Shown here piece after piece: positions 1 through 10,487 of a stretch of 64,000 nucleotides of DNA. Origin of the DNA: Polyporus tsugae (taxonomy: Eukaryota > Basidiomycota > Agaricomycetes > Polyporales > Polyporaceae); NCBI GenBank assembly GCA_024305745.1, contig JAHRBS010000010.1, forward strand, positions 2,487,501 to 2,551,500, in the 5' to 3' direction. The first letter of the stretch is position 1. Every line of letters starts with the position of its first letter. The translations under genes and the position numbers were made by a program. The notes under the pieces were generated by a model. It was given only the letters and a program-made list of their open reading frames with translations. It searched no databases and had not been told where the DNA came from.

Positions 1-265
1 GGTCGTAGAACGATGAAAGGTCGTCTTGTCGAGGAGGAGCAGAGAGGGAGTCGACCTCAGCTTTCCGAGTCTCTTGGTCGTCGTACAGGTCGTTGAGGGT
101 CACAACGCGGGAGTGTATCCGGTCAAGAAGTTGGGAGGCCCTGTGCTCGTGTTGCAAGCGAACCTGATGTGTCGATTGAGGCTTGGAGAGCGCAGTGTAG
201 AGTGCACGCTCTAAGTGCTCGATTTCTTCGTGTGTCTGGCGCTGTACCTCAAAGACGGAGTCCAT
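1..265 (-). CDS. SF3A3: Splicing factor 3A subunit 3 (SF3a60/Prp9), 5' part only
   Basis: Only the first 88 codons lie in the window; the gene runs off the left edge. The start codon is complement 265-263 and translation begins MDSVFEVQRQTHEEIEHLER. The charged helical N-terminus, then HRASQLLDRIHSR, TLNDLYDDQETRKAE and DDLSSFYD, match the N-terminal region of SF3a60, the U2 snRNP subunit that helps form the mature 17S particle. No intron is seen in this part. It is head to head with the eIF4A3-like helicase, with 144 bp between the two start codons, so the genes must share an upstream region. The family call rests on remembered SF3a60 sequence; the zinc finger and C-terminus are outside the window. 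Confidence 0.85.
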   Translation of the reverse strand, partial: MDSVFEVQRQTHEEIEHLERALYTALSKPQSTHQVRLQHEHRASQLLDRIHSRVVTLNDLYDDQETRKAEVDSLSAPPRQDDLSSFYD

Positions 266-409
266 GGCGGGGGAGGGAAGGGCAAGAGGGTGGCGGGGAA
301 GGGAGTCTGAGGCCAAACGCGCTGGGCGCTTACATATGCTCGTCTGCGAAGAGGGTTCAAGATTTTGAACTCCGATCTTGCTCCTCTCCCTCCCACCACC
401 TCTCCCACT

Positions 410-2053
<1,644 letters not shown>

Positions 2054-2355
2054 GCTGTCCTTTGCTTTGTATCCGCTCTACATGTATAGTAATCACGTCG
2101 GGAAGTTCTCCTTCTATTCTCCTTGTGGTGTGTGCAATAATATGCTTGAGCTCAGACTTTGTTCAGCGCACGCCCTCGCAGCTTTATGGGCCGCGTTTAC
2201 CTTGCTGTCCCGGTTGATTGACGGCGAGTCATCCGTGTTTGCTTGGCCGTCCTACCGGCCTCATGGTCTCAGAGTCGTTTCGTTTGTCGCGTGTGTGACA
2301 TTGTGACCGTGACGGGCACGTGATATACCGACGCGGTGTCGGGACGCGCCACGCC

Positions 2356-2403
2356 ACGCGTCGTTGTTTGTTTTCCAACCGCCATCATAAATACTTCGCC
2401 CCA
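2356..2403 (+). promoter_or_regulatory. Candidate promoter of the KEN-box gene: ACGCGT element and TATA-like box
   Basis: ACGCGT (MluI cell-cycle box core) lies at 2356-2361 and CATAAATA at 2396-2403, about 80 bp before the start codon at 2481. ACGCGT is the MBF site in yeasts. Here it also occurs in other promoters of the window, so cell-cycle control is an inference. Confidence 0.45.
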
Positions 2404-2480
2404 CCCTCCCTGTTTTCCTCGGCCTTCCACACCACATACTATCTCGCACAAGCAACGTCGACTACACCACGCCTCTCGCA

Positions 2481-3521
2481 ATGTCCTCGCGTCGCCGTCC
2501 TGGTCCCCTACAACCATACGACATCCACCTCTTCACGCCTACTCCGAGCGCGCCTGGGACGCCTTCGCGGCCCAACAAACGTCCCCATTCGCCCGGCATC
2601 GGGTCGTTCGATGGCCCAGCGAAGAGGCGGTTGAAGGCTGGTGAGGGGATCACTTCGCCCAAATATGTGAAGAGTCCGCTTTCCGGGTCTGGCAACGGCG
2701 CAAGGTTCGCACCCGCCCATTTTCACGCTCTGCTACAAGGCCCGGATAGCCCAGCGAAGAGGCTCGACTTTGGGTCAGACACTTCTGATGCCACCGTTTG
2801 CGAAGATGGTGGTTCTGGGACCCCGCGGAGGAGCCCCAAGCGGACGCCGAGCGCCAGCACCAGCACCAAGGCCATGAAGGTGCGCCGCTCGCCTCGGCTG
2901 ACCGTACGGACCTCGCGGTCTCCCTTCGCCTCTGGCGAGGAGGGTCCGGCGGGATCCAATAACACCGGGCAGACCCTGACCGGCGCGGATGAACGCACCG
3001 CCGCCATCCGCGCTCTCACCACCGCGCCGCTGATCATCCCGCGCGTGGTTACTCCCCCCGATCGACAGTCCATTCATTATCCTGGATTCGCCATATATCA
3101 AGATCCCCATATCATCCTCCCCACGGCTTCCAGCTCCCCTGCTGACCTGGCCTTGACGTTGTCGCCTGCCGATAAGGAATATGACAAGGAGAATATCGCT
3201 CCCCGACGCAAGTCGTCGTCGAAGACATCCACTCCTGTCACGCCCTCCGACACGGCGTGGCTCAAGGCTCGTCTCCTCTCGCCTTCGGCCAGGAGCAGTG
3301 TGAAGAAGCAGATTCCTGCTTCTCCACGCCCTAAGCACGTCCATGACTATCTGACGACCCCGAAGGAGCGCACGTTGCGACCAGTGGTTAGCCCTGCTGC
3401 GACCCTCGTCGGTGCCACTCCTGGTCGGACCCCACTCGGAAAGGAGGAGCGGAAGCTCATGCGACGCGCGATGGAGGAGGAGTTGGACGATGTCGACGGC
3501 GATGATGAGTTGCTTCTATGA
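2481..3521 (+). CDS. Intrinsically disordered protein with a KEN box and many SP/TP sites
   Basis: Single-exon gene of 346 residues that I do not recognise. It is rich in Pro, Ser, Thr, Arg and Lys, with repeated minimal CDK sites (TPTPS, SPG, TSP, KSP, RRSPK, RTP, VTPSD, SPSARSS, TTPKE, GRTP). A KEN box followed by Pro (DKENIAP, KEN at 236-238) is the standard APC/C degron arrangement. The C-terminus is a charged segment (GKEERKLMRRAMEEEL) ending in an acidic tail DDVDGDDELLL. Basic clusters such as NKRPHSP and AKRRLK could serve nuclear import. The most economical reading is a cell-cycle-regulated nuclear protein degraded after mitosis, but no domain proves it. The upstream ACGCGT agrees with G1/S expression. 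Confidence 0.75.
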   Translation: MSSRRRPGPLQPYDIHLFTPTPSAPGTPSRPNKRPHSPGIGSFDGPAKRRLKAGEGITSPKYVKSPLSGSGNGARFAPAHFHALLQGPDSPAKRLDFGSDTSDATVCEDGGSGTPRRSPKRTPSASTSTKAMKVRRSPRLTVRTSRSPFASGEEGPAGSNNTGQTLTGADERTAAIRALTTAPLIIPRVVTPPDRQSIHYPGFAIYQDPHIILPTASSSPADLALTLSPADKEYDKENIAPRRKSSSKTSTPVTPSDTAWLKARLLSPSARSSVKKQIPASPRPKHVHDYLTTPKERTLRPVVSPAATLVGATPGRTPLGKEERKLMRRAMEEELDDVDGDDELLL

Positions 3522-4010
3522 TTCTCTCTCGCGTCTTGCGTTCCTGGCATCTCGTTCGGTCTTGGCTTTTTCCGTTGTTCCCTTACCCCTATCCTGGCAA
3601 CAGACTTACACCCACATCACATACGCTACCATGCTCCATCTTGTCTCATGCCACTATCCCACATCCCAACACGTTACCACGCATGCATTCGCTGCGCTCT
3701 TGCTCATCTGCGGTCTGAGTCGAGGACTGACGCCCTTGCGATCAGTTTTGTTCTTGCTGTACCCGCCTGTCGATTTGGATCTCTTGATGTCCTACGCGTA
3801 GCACCCATGGATTTGTACGACTTTTGAATATGAATATGCACTTGCAAGAACATGCTCTGGGTAGTATTTAATGGGTACATGAGCCACAGGCGCGTTGTTT
3901 GGAGCTGTTACTGGGCGCAACGTGACACGTATCTCCAGCACTGCCCGTCGCAGGCGAGCGTCCTCCGACTCCCTGAGCTCAATCTCTCACCGCTCTCTCA
4001 TCCACTACAC
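3522..4010. other. Intergenic stretch without a supported gene
   Basis: The region holds the 3' flank of the KEN-box gene and the upstream region of LCL2. I see no open frame with convincing composition and no obvious repeat or TATA box. Confidence 0.6.
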
Positions 4011-4448
4011 ATGTTGCTGCACGCATTCCTTCTGTGCTTCACGCTTCAATTCTCCCTGGTTCTGGGTCAGTTCGGGTTCTTCGAGCAGATGTTCGGAGGG
4101 CATCAGCAGCATCAGCAGCAGCAAAGACCGGCGGGTGGCATGGGACAGTGGCAGGCACATTCGGAAGCGGGTATGTCCTCGTAACATCCTTGGTGCAGCC
4201 TCAATGAGGCTCTCTCGACGAACCGGAATGGAAATATTCTGACTTCGCGCCGCACAGTGCCATGTTCCGACTACCTGTGCCCGGACACGCTCGTCTGTGT
4301 CTCGCAGCCGTCAGACTGCCCATGTCCCGACGTCCAAGACGTCAAGTGTCTCATCCCGGACGCACAAGATCAAGGAGCGTCGACGGTCGTCTGTGTGCGT
4401 GGACAAGACGAGTGCGCGGACGTGCTGCGCCTGTCGCAGAAGATCTGA
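4011..4448 (+). CDS. LCL2: Long chronological lifespan protein 2 (LCL2 family), secretory
   Basis: Two exons, 4011-4170 and 4258-4448, giving 116 residues. An N-terminal signal peptide ([19 protein letters not shown]) is followed by [10 protein letters not shown] and a short Gln/His-rich tract encoded by CAG/CAT repeats near 4098-4125. The C-terminal half has the LCL2 cysteine pattern: [30 protein letters not shown] and [13 protein letters not shown]2 proteins are small fungal secretory-pathway proteins linked in yeast to lifespan and ER-associated degradation; the biochemical role is unknown. The intron uses a strong GTATGT donor. Confidence 0.9.
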
Positions 4449-4620
4449 GCGTCCAGGCTGTCGCAGGATGTCAGGTAAATTTGACCTCCCCTCCTCCTAG
4501 TCCCTGTATGTCCTCTGTGGATCGTCGCTGAGGGAATTGTGCTCGCCGCGGCGTGCAACAGGTGTCGTTTGTGTCGCGTGTCATCAATATTATTACACCT
4601 TGCCATCCCCTCCTCCCGGA

Positions 4621-5130
4621 ATGACGTACGAGGACAGAAACCGAATGGGAATAGAGCCAGGAGGCTCTGGCTCCGCGGAGTCTGCCTTCCTTCAAACGCA
4701 AAAATTTGACTTGGCTGTCGTGTACGCGGTTACTCAAACGAGATTTCACTCCAAATCACCCATGGATCTGGCTCAAGCTCTGTCGGCTCGCTTGTGCGGC
4801 CCTGTAGGAGACGACACAGAGGCTTTGTCTCCATATGCTCTTGGTAGTCAACCTCTACTTACAGCCGGTAAGTTCATGTTAAGGCATCTGCTGCACTTTG
4901 CGGAGAATGATGCTCCACCTGGGCAGCTGGTGCGGGCCACCGGCTCATGTATGACGTCTGTGGATTCAAGGATCGAGTGTAATGTAAGTCCAGCAAGTTA
5001 CGCGTTGGCGATGGGGCGAAACGGGGAATTTGAGGGACGATATACTCTCACAGCACACGACCGCTGGCTCATTACGGGACGAGTGCGGCGTAGGGGCGAG
5101 CCGCCCCAAATGAAGCCTAAGATGGTCTAG
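4621..5130 (+). CDS. Unrecognised open reading frame, 169 residues
   Basis: An uninterrupted frame opens at the ATG of 4621 (MTYEDRNRMGIEPGG) and ends at 5130. I recognise no domain, signal peptide or membrane helix. Codon choice is mixed and less G/C-biased at third positions than neighbouring genes, so this may be chance or a remnant of an older gene. An upstream in-frame extension exists without an ATG in a good context. I report it only because a 510-nt open frame is longer than most random frames here. Confidence 0.2.
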   Translation: MTYEDRNRMGIEPGGSGSAESAFLQTQKFDLAVVYAVTQTRFHSKSPMDLAQALSARLCGPVGDDTEALSPYALGSQPLLTAGKFMLRHLLHFAENDAPPGQLVRATGSCMTSVDSRIECNVSPASYALAMGRNGEFEGRYTLTAHDRWLITGRVRRRGEPPQMKPKMV

Positions 5131-6617
5131 GAACGTACCATTCCATTAGTATGTTTTCGGTTCGTCGCCGGCCTTACTCGATGGGGGCACCGAGATCTAC
5201 TTTGCTCCTCCGATCTCTCTGCCGCGGTCAGGGTGATGATGATGCTTAACCACACCACATCGATATCCTCATTATGGCCGTGCGAGGCTGCTCGCCACAT
5301 TCTGCGCCAAGATACATTGAAACGTTGGGGGGGCCAACTTGTGGCGTCGGACTCCGGACTCTAGCCATCTATTCCTTCTGCCTAACTGCACGCATGCATT
5401 CTCTTGACATGTCATACATATCCCGAGTGCGCTAACCAAACTCTACTTGTTCTAGACCACTGCAGACGTGCCGCACAGGCCTCCTGGGGTCCAGGCTCCG
5501 GCCTCAGAAATTAAGCTCCAGCGCACGCATGGAAACTCTTGTCCCCTCAGCGAACCGCCGAAGGTCCAGCCTGCGCAGCACGGCATATTCGCCACTGGCC
5601 ACAGAGCGCACCAATTAAGATGAGCAACCTGCCTGTCTCTGACATAGACGTCGCAATGGCGACGCTTCTTCCCGGCCCTTCGTGATGGGGATTAGTCTGA
5701 CATGCCTTAAGCCTCCCGCGTCGGACGACGTGCGCGAAAAAGGTAAAACTCAATTGCGCTTCAGTGCCTATAGTAATCAGCAATTGTCTCCGATGAATTC
5801 ACGAAGCTCGGCGGGCAGCGTGCGACCGTCCGCGAAGGTGTAACAATCACTCCCGCTCGTCGGGAGGGTTTACTCTTTCGGGGGCTGATTACGCGCGAGG
5901 GAAGTCACAGGGACGCCGACTTGTATTGCGGGATTACGTGGTTCCCATGGACGGCAGGGTCAATTCGAGCTTGATAGTTTGGACCGTGCGTCCAGCGTTC
6001 ACTAGTATGGTCCAGGTGGCTTAGGTTTGGTTGCAAGGAGCCCCCAATATTCCACCGTCTTGAGAAATCAATTGCCTTGCCGTAATATCCGATTGCGTTC
6101 CTTGGCCTGAGAGTCCTAATGTAAACCTCCAGCCTGGAGCAACTTGCGGATTGGATGCGACCGGCTGGGAATGTTGGGATCATTCGGGCACAGCGGAGCA
6201 CTGCAGCACAACGGCGCTCGCTCAGTAGGATTCCTCAGTCCTTCCGCCCTCACACCGCGTGACCTGCTCCTCCTCCCTCCTCGCTCATTGCTTTAGGATG
6301 CTGATCGGTGGCAATAGTACAACTATAACGACCTCCGAAGATCTACATCAACTTTGTCTTAGGACCAGTACTGGCATGGCTCCCGCATCGAGGCAGTCTG
6401 CGCAGCTATGCCCCATCTCCATCCCGCGATCTCGTCGTCGAGCTCCTACCGCAAGTATATTCCATGTTAGTCATGCGTATTCATTCTATGGTGCGAAAGG
6501 AAGTGTCCGACCGGAGACTCCTGGCTCTCATGCGCAGCCACCACCTTGGTGTGCTCACACGGCTGGATTCCTTTGTATCCACGCCATACTTCGGCCCATA
6601 CTGAGGCGGGAGCACGG
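5131..6617. other. Gene-poor 1.5 kb
   Basis: No frame here has a recognisable product and the longest are under 125 codons. I see no terminal repeats, poly-A tail or transposase motif. It could hold promoter sequence for the PEBP-like gene, an unrecognised non-coding RNA, or decayed insertions. Confidence 0.5.
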
Positions 6618-6625
6618 TATATAAG
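6618..6625 (+). promoter_or_regulatory. TATA box upstream of the PEBP-like gene
   Basis: TATATAAG ends 86 bp before the start codon at 6712, within the distance usual for fungal TATA promoters with a short leader. Confidence 0.55.
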
Positions 6626-6711
6626 CGAATGGGATCGCCACGTAGAAGGACGACGACCTGTTCCTTGCGGCAGTATTCCTCCTCTCAGCCTACTGATTAG
6701 TGACGAACACG

Positions 6712-7733
6712 ATGTTTGCAATGCTCGTCCTTGTAACAATCGCTGCGGCGGCGGTCTCCGCCCAGACGACGAACGTGACCATTGATCAGGTCGAACAGGC
6801 CTTTACGGCCGCTAACATTGTTCCTAGTGGTATGTGGGGTTTCTCTTGCTCGCGGTGATGGGGTTGCTGACGTTATCGTTGCAGTGGTCCCAACTTTCCA
6901 ACCCACGGGTTTGTTGGATGTTGTGTTCTTTGACAATGTTACGAATACCAACACAACCGTGACGCCCGGGCTGAACCTGACGCGGGAGCGTGAGTTTGGC
7001 GCAACAAAGATGGAAGGTACTTACTGACCTGGCCAACTTTGCAGAGAACGCTCTCCGCCCAACGGTATCGCTTACGAGCAACGACACAAGCTTTGCCCAG
7101 CAGACCTTTGTTTTGGCAATGGTCGACCCGGATGCCCCAACGCCTCAAAACGCGACAGAGGCTGAGATTCGCCATCTTCTCGCCCCCAACATCACGCTGA
7201 GCGGTTCCCTCACGAACGGCGCCCTGCTCGTGAACAACACTCCGGCCATCTCAGACTTCCTTCGTCCCTCCCCACCCGCAGGATCTGATCCCCACCGGTC
7301 CGTGCATCGGCCCGGGTTCGTTCTCAGGCCCAGCGGAGACTGACAAATAAATGCATTGCAATTGCTTCCCCGCAGGTACATCCTGCTGCTCTTCGTGCAG
7401 CCGGCCAACTTTAGTCAGGTCGTCCCCGGCATCGTCAACGCTTCCACGTCCGTCGCCGGCTTCAACATCTCAGCCTTTGCGGCCCTAACTGGACTGGGAA
7501 GCCCCGTCGCGGGCAACTTCTTCCTCACCGGCCCGGACAACACGACCACCACTACTACTACCGGCACGTCCGTGGCATCCGCTGCGGCAAGCACAAGTAC
7601 AAGCCCATCTGGCGCATCCGCTTCAACCGCTGCTGGTGCGGCTAGCTCTGCTCCGATGACGGTGGACATGGGGAAGCTGAGCGCGATCGGCGTGGCTTTC
7701 GTAGCGGGACTGTTGGGAATGCTCGCTCTGTGA
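6712..7733 (+). CDS. Secreted PEBP-family (phosphatidylethanolamine-binding-like) protein, probably GPI-anchored
   Basis: Four exons, 6712-6829, 6885-6989, 7045-7297 and 7376-7733, giving 277 residues. An N-terminal signal peptide (MFAMLVLVTIAAAAVSAQ) leads into a PEBP-like fold marked by FVLAMVDPDAPTPQNATEAEIRHLL, the conserved DPDxP anion-binding motif, and by RYILLLFVQP. Many NxT/NxS sequons suggest heavy N-glycosylation. After about residue 215 comes a Thr/Ser/Ala-rich stalk, then a hydrophobic tail (AIGVAFVAGLLGMLAL) with small residues before it, the usual form of a GPI signal. Fungal secreted PEBP-like proteins are common, but their ligands are mostly unknown. Intron 3 uses the uncommon donor GTCCGT. 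Confidence 0.88.
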
Positions 7734-8068
7734 ATTTTGTTGAACTGCCAGTGGCCAACTAGGGTTAGGGAATTGTTCTACATGTAACACTTATGAACAA
7801 AGAGTTGCGAACCATTGCGTGAGACAGATGATCAAATGATGTTGTGTGCTGAGAAGTATCGGTTTTATGATCCTGTGGTGTTGATCCTGGTGGAGCCCTC
7901 AGGCTGCCAGTGCCAGCCGGGGCCTGAGTGCGATGGCAAGCCGCCGGGCCGGGAACGCTGGTTCTTGGTAAAGTTGCCTTTTTGGGAGGGCCGCGCCACA
8001 TGCGGTGAGCCACAGCGGCTGGCACTGGCAGTGGTGGCGCGCCTGCGACTCGTCCCTCGACCACCACC
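7734..8068. other. Intergenic region between the PEBP-like gene and SF3B6
   Basis: 335 bp with the 3' flank of one gene and the upstream region of the next, both on the + strand. No separate feature is evident. Confidence 0.6.
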
Positions 8069-8561
8069 ATGGCTTTGGCTAGACCCACGGTACAGTAACT
8101 AGTCCGATGTGCCTCCCTGATGTGAATGCTGACAGTCCCCTTTTGGTGCTCTTCAGTCAAAACTGCCGCCTGGCGCAAACAGGATCCTCTTTGTGAAGAA
8201 CCTGAACTACCAAATCACCGGCGACGACCTTTACGACCTGTTCGGACGGTACGGGAGCATCCGGCAGATACGCATCGGGAATGAGCAGAAAACAAAGGGC
8301 ACAGCTTTCGTGGTGTTTGACGACGTGATGGACGTGAGTGGCCTTAGATTTTGTTTTGCGCCGCGGCGGCCGCTGACGTGCGCCTAGGCCAAGAACGCTC
8401 TTGACCATCTGAACGGATTCCACCTGCAAGAAAGGTACATCGTCGTGTTGTACCACATGCCTGCCAAACAAGACGCGGCGGCCGCGAAGGCGGAGCTGGC
8501 GAGAAGAGAAGAGGAGCTGACGGAGCTCAAGCAGAAACATAACATCAACGACGACGACTGA
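8069..8561 (+). CDS. SF3B6: Splicing factor 3B subunit 6 (p14), RRM protein
   Basis: Three exons, 8069-8089, 8157-8333 and 8388-8561, giving 123 residues (human p14 has 125). Exon 1 encodes only MALARPT. The single RRM shows RNP2 ILFVKNLNY and RNP1 KGTAFVVFDD, and the C-terminal extension HLQERYIVVLYHMP is typical of p14. The protein sits in the SF3b part of the U2 snRNP next to the branch-point adenosine, bound to SF3B1. The Lys/Glu-rich C-terminal helix ends HNINDDD. It is the second U2 snRNP gene in the first 9 kb, after SF3A3. Confidence 0.95.
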
Positions 8562-8860
8562 GCGCCATGTGTACGTGTCGCAGCTGCTGTTCATCAGGTT
8601 CCCGCGTCTCATCTTTACTATAGTTCACTTTACAGTTGTACTCTGGATGTAATATTATGCTGTCGTTGCCATTTGGGACTGGTCGCTCCACATTACGTTC
8701 GGGTGGGTATCGTCTGCGTCGTTTCATCAGCCAGGACAGGGATGTCGTCGCACTATATCAAGTGGCGTTCAAAAACAAAAAAAAGTTCGTCATTGGTCCC
8801 GGCCGGATACATGATGTACAATATGCGAACACGAGAGTCAAACAGCAAACGTGGTGGTGG

Positions 8861-9392
8861 CTAGCCACTTGCAACCGGGCGGCACCCCGCCTTGATGCAG
8901 GCAGGGCAGTATCCCTGCTTCTCTTCAGCTGTTAGACACGTTAGTCTCATGCTATAGTAAGTTCACTGATGGCAGCTTACTGTACTGCTGTGGAGCGGCA
9001 CGGCTGCAACCGAAGGTGAGTGGCAGGTTCGTTACCATGCATGGATATCTAGTGCTCACTAGTGCCAGCAGTGTTTCTTGCAAGTTTCACCCGTGCAGGT
9101 CGAGGGATGGTTGGGGCTGAAAACGCAGTTCTTCTGGTAGCACTGGACCTGGGTTGCGGGTGATTAGCCGGAGTACTGCAAATCAGTGAGACACAGGGCT
9201 GACTTACAATCTCATCCGGAGCGGTGACACCGTGGTTGCATCTGCATTAAACATTGTGAGTAAGTCTCATAGACTGCTTGCTACCGTGGGCATACTGTTT
9301 GAAAACAGTCCTGACTCTGTCACAGGGGAGGGACATCAGTGCATTGGTCGGTTTGTGCAGTGAGCTTCCACGTACTGGCGGCGGCGACACAT
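8861..9392 (-). CDS. Small cysteine-rich protein of the MCRRR type, six tiny exons
   Basis: Reconstructed on the minus strand from exons 9376-9392, 9296-9316, 9208-9241, 9060-9148, 8981-9003 and 8861-8928 (17, 21, 34, 89, 23 and 68 nt). All introns are GT..AG and frame-preserving. The product has 83 residues and 10 cysteines (2, 14, 27, 32, 42, 47, 51, 69, 72, 77). It opens MCRRRQVRTVFKQCNHG, with CxH at 14-16, a central NCVFSPNHP, then KKHCWHYRAAPQQY and a CPAC knuckle at 69-72. The layout suggests zinc coordination. Similar short proteins are, to my recollection, frequent and uncharacterised in Agaricomycetes. No signal peptide is seen, so it is probably intracellular. The longest uninterrupted piece is under 30 codons, so simple frame searches miss it. 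Confidence 0.78.
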
Positions 9393-9537
9393 GTTGATAG
9401 CGGTGGGGGATGAGCGAAGGTGTAAGGTAGGTAAACTGGGATAGATCTTAATGACGAGGGATGCGTGCGGGTTCCGCTGGGGTCTGCGAGTTGAGTCGAG
9501 GGGGCTTGGGGCTCCATTCGACGCAACTCACAGACTG

Positions 9538-9545
9538 CTTTTATA
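9538..9545 (-). promoter_or_regulatory. TATA box for the small cysteine-rich gene
   Basis: On the minus strand TATAAAAG lies about 146 bp upstream of the start codon at 9392. The position and sequence support transcription of this micro-exon gene. Confidence 0.45.
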
Positions 9546-10487
9546 CGAGAGAAGTACCTCATTCTCCCCTGGGAGTCGCTCACTGCTCTTCGGTTTGACC
9601 AGAGCGCACACCATGCCACCCCTCGCCAGATCACGAGAACGCGATCTCACTGGCTGCGAGCTGCAGTGTGAACGACGTGGTTGACACTACGCCGAAAAAG
9701 GCTTTCTCGCAAACGGCGGTGCGTTTGAATGACCGGCTGGAGGCGCCATTAGGGGGCCAAACGCCCTTACGGCTTCCAGGTACCCAGGAGCGACTCGACA
9801 CGAAACAAGGGACCCGGATTGTGGCAGGCAAGTCGACAATACAGGAAATACGGTACAGAACTGCAACCACACAAGATCCGTCGTGGTCGTTCTTGTCCTA
9901 GCCTCCGAACACAATCTTCGATTCATTACCCACATGGTGAGATAATTTGCGACAGGCCAACCGGCCTGATTATCTTTCCTTTCCCCCACGATTCGCCTCA
10001 CGTTCGTTACAGATCACACGGTGGTACTCGTTGTTCGTTATGTCACTGTCATCCCCAGACGACGCAAATTTAATTTCCATTCCCCTTTCCCCGGTGGATG
10101 TCCGTAGCGACCAATTTGCGTGGAGCAGGTAGTAGGTTAGCGCTTTTGTCAGCCCTGAGGGTGGCATTGCCGTAACTGTAAGTATGTTTCCATCGCTGCG
10201 CACCTGGGCCGGTACTATTCGGAGCATCTGTGCTGATACAGAATGTAGGAGTCGTCAGAACATATAGCGTGGTGCGTTCACGTCGCAGACGTCCCCGTCG
10301 ACCCGCTGCGCGGGCTATTGGGTGCCCTTCTTGATTGTCATGGTGCCGGGGTCGGGGTCCAGCATGACAACTAAGCTCAAGTCAGCCCGCCCCTAAGCCT
10401 CATCATCAATGGAAGTCCAGAAAGCGAAGTGCACGACTGTTAGCTACATATGGATACTACAATACTTTTTACTCTTCCCAATATAGA
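9546..10487. other. Intergenic stretch before the RPA190 3' end
   Basis: No supported gene. A minus-strand segment near 10325-10375 could encode VVMLDPDPGTMTIKKGTQ followed by a stop, and might be an alternative last exon of RPA190; see findings. Confidence 0.45.

Noticed and set aside
5131..6617. Transposon remnant in the gene-poor stretch
   Set aside because: No terminal inverted repeats, target duplications, integrase, reverse-transcriptase or transposase motifs could be seen.
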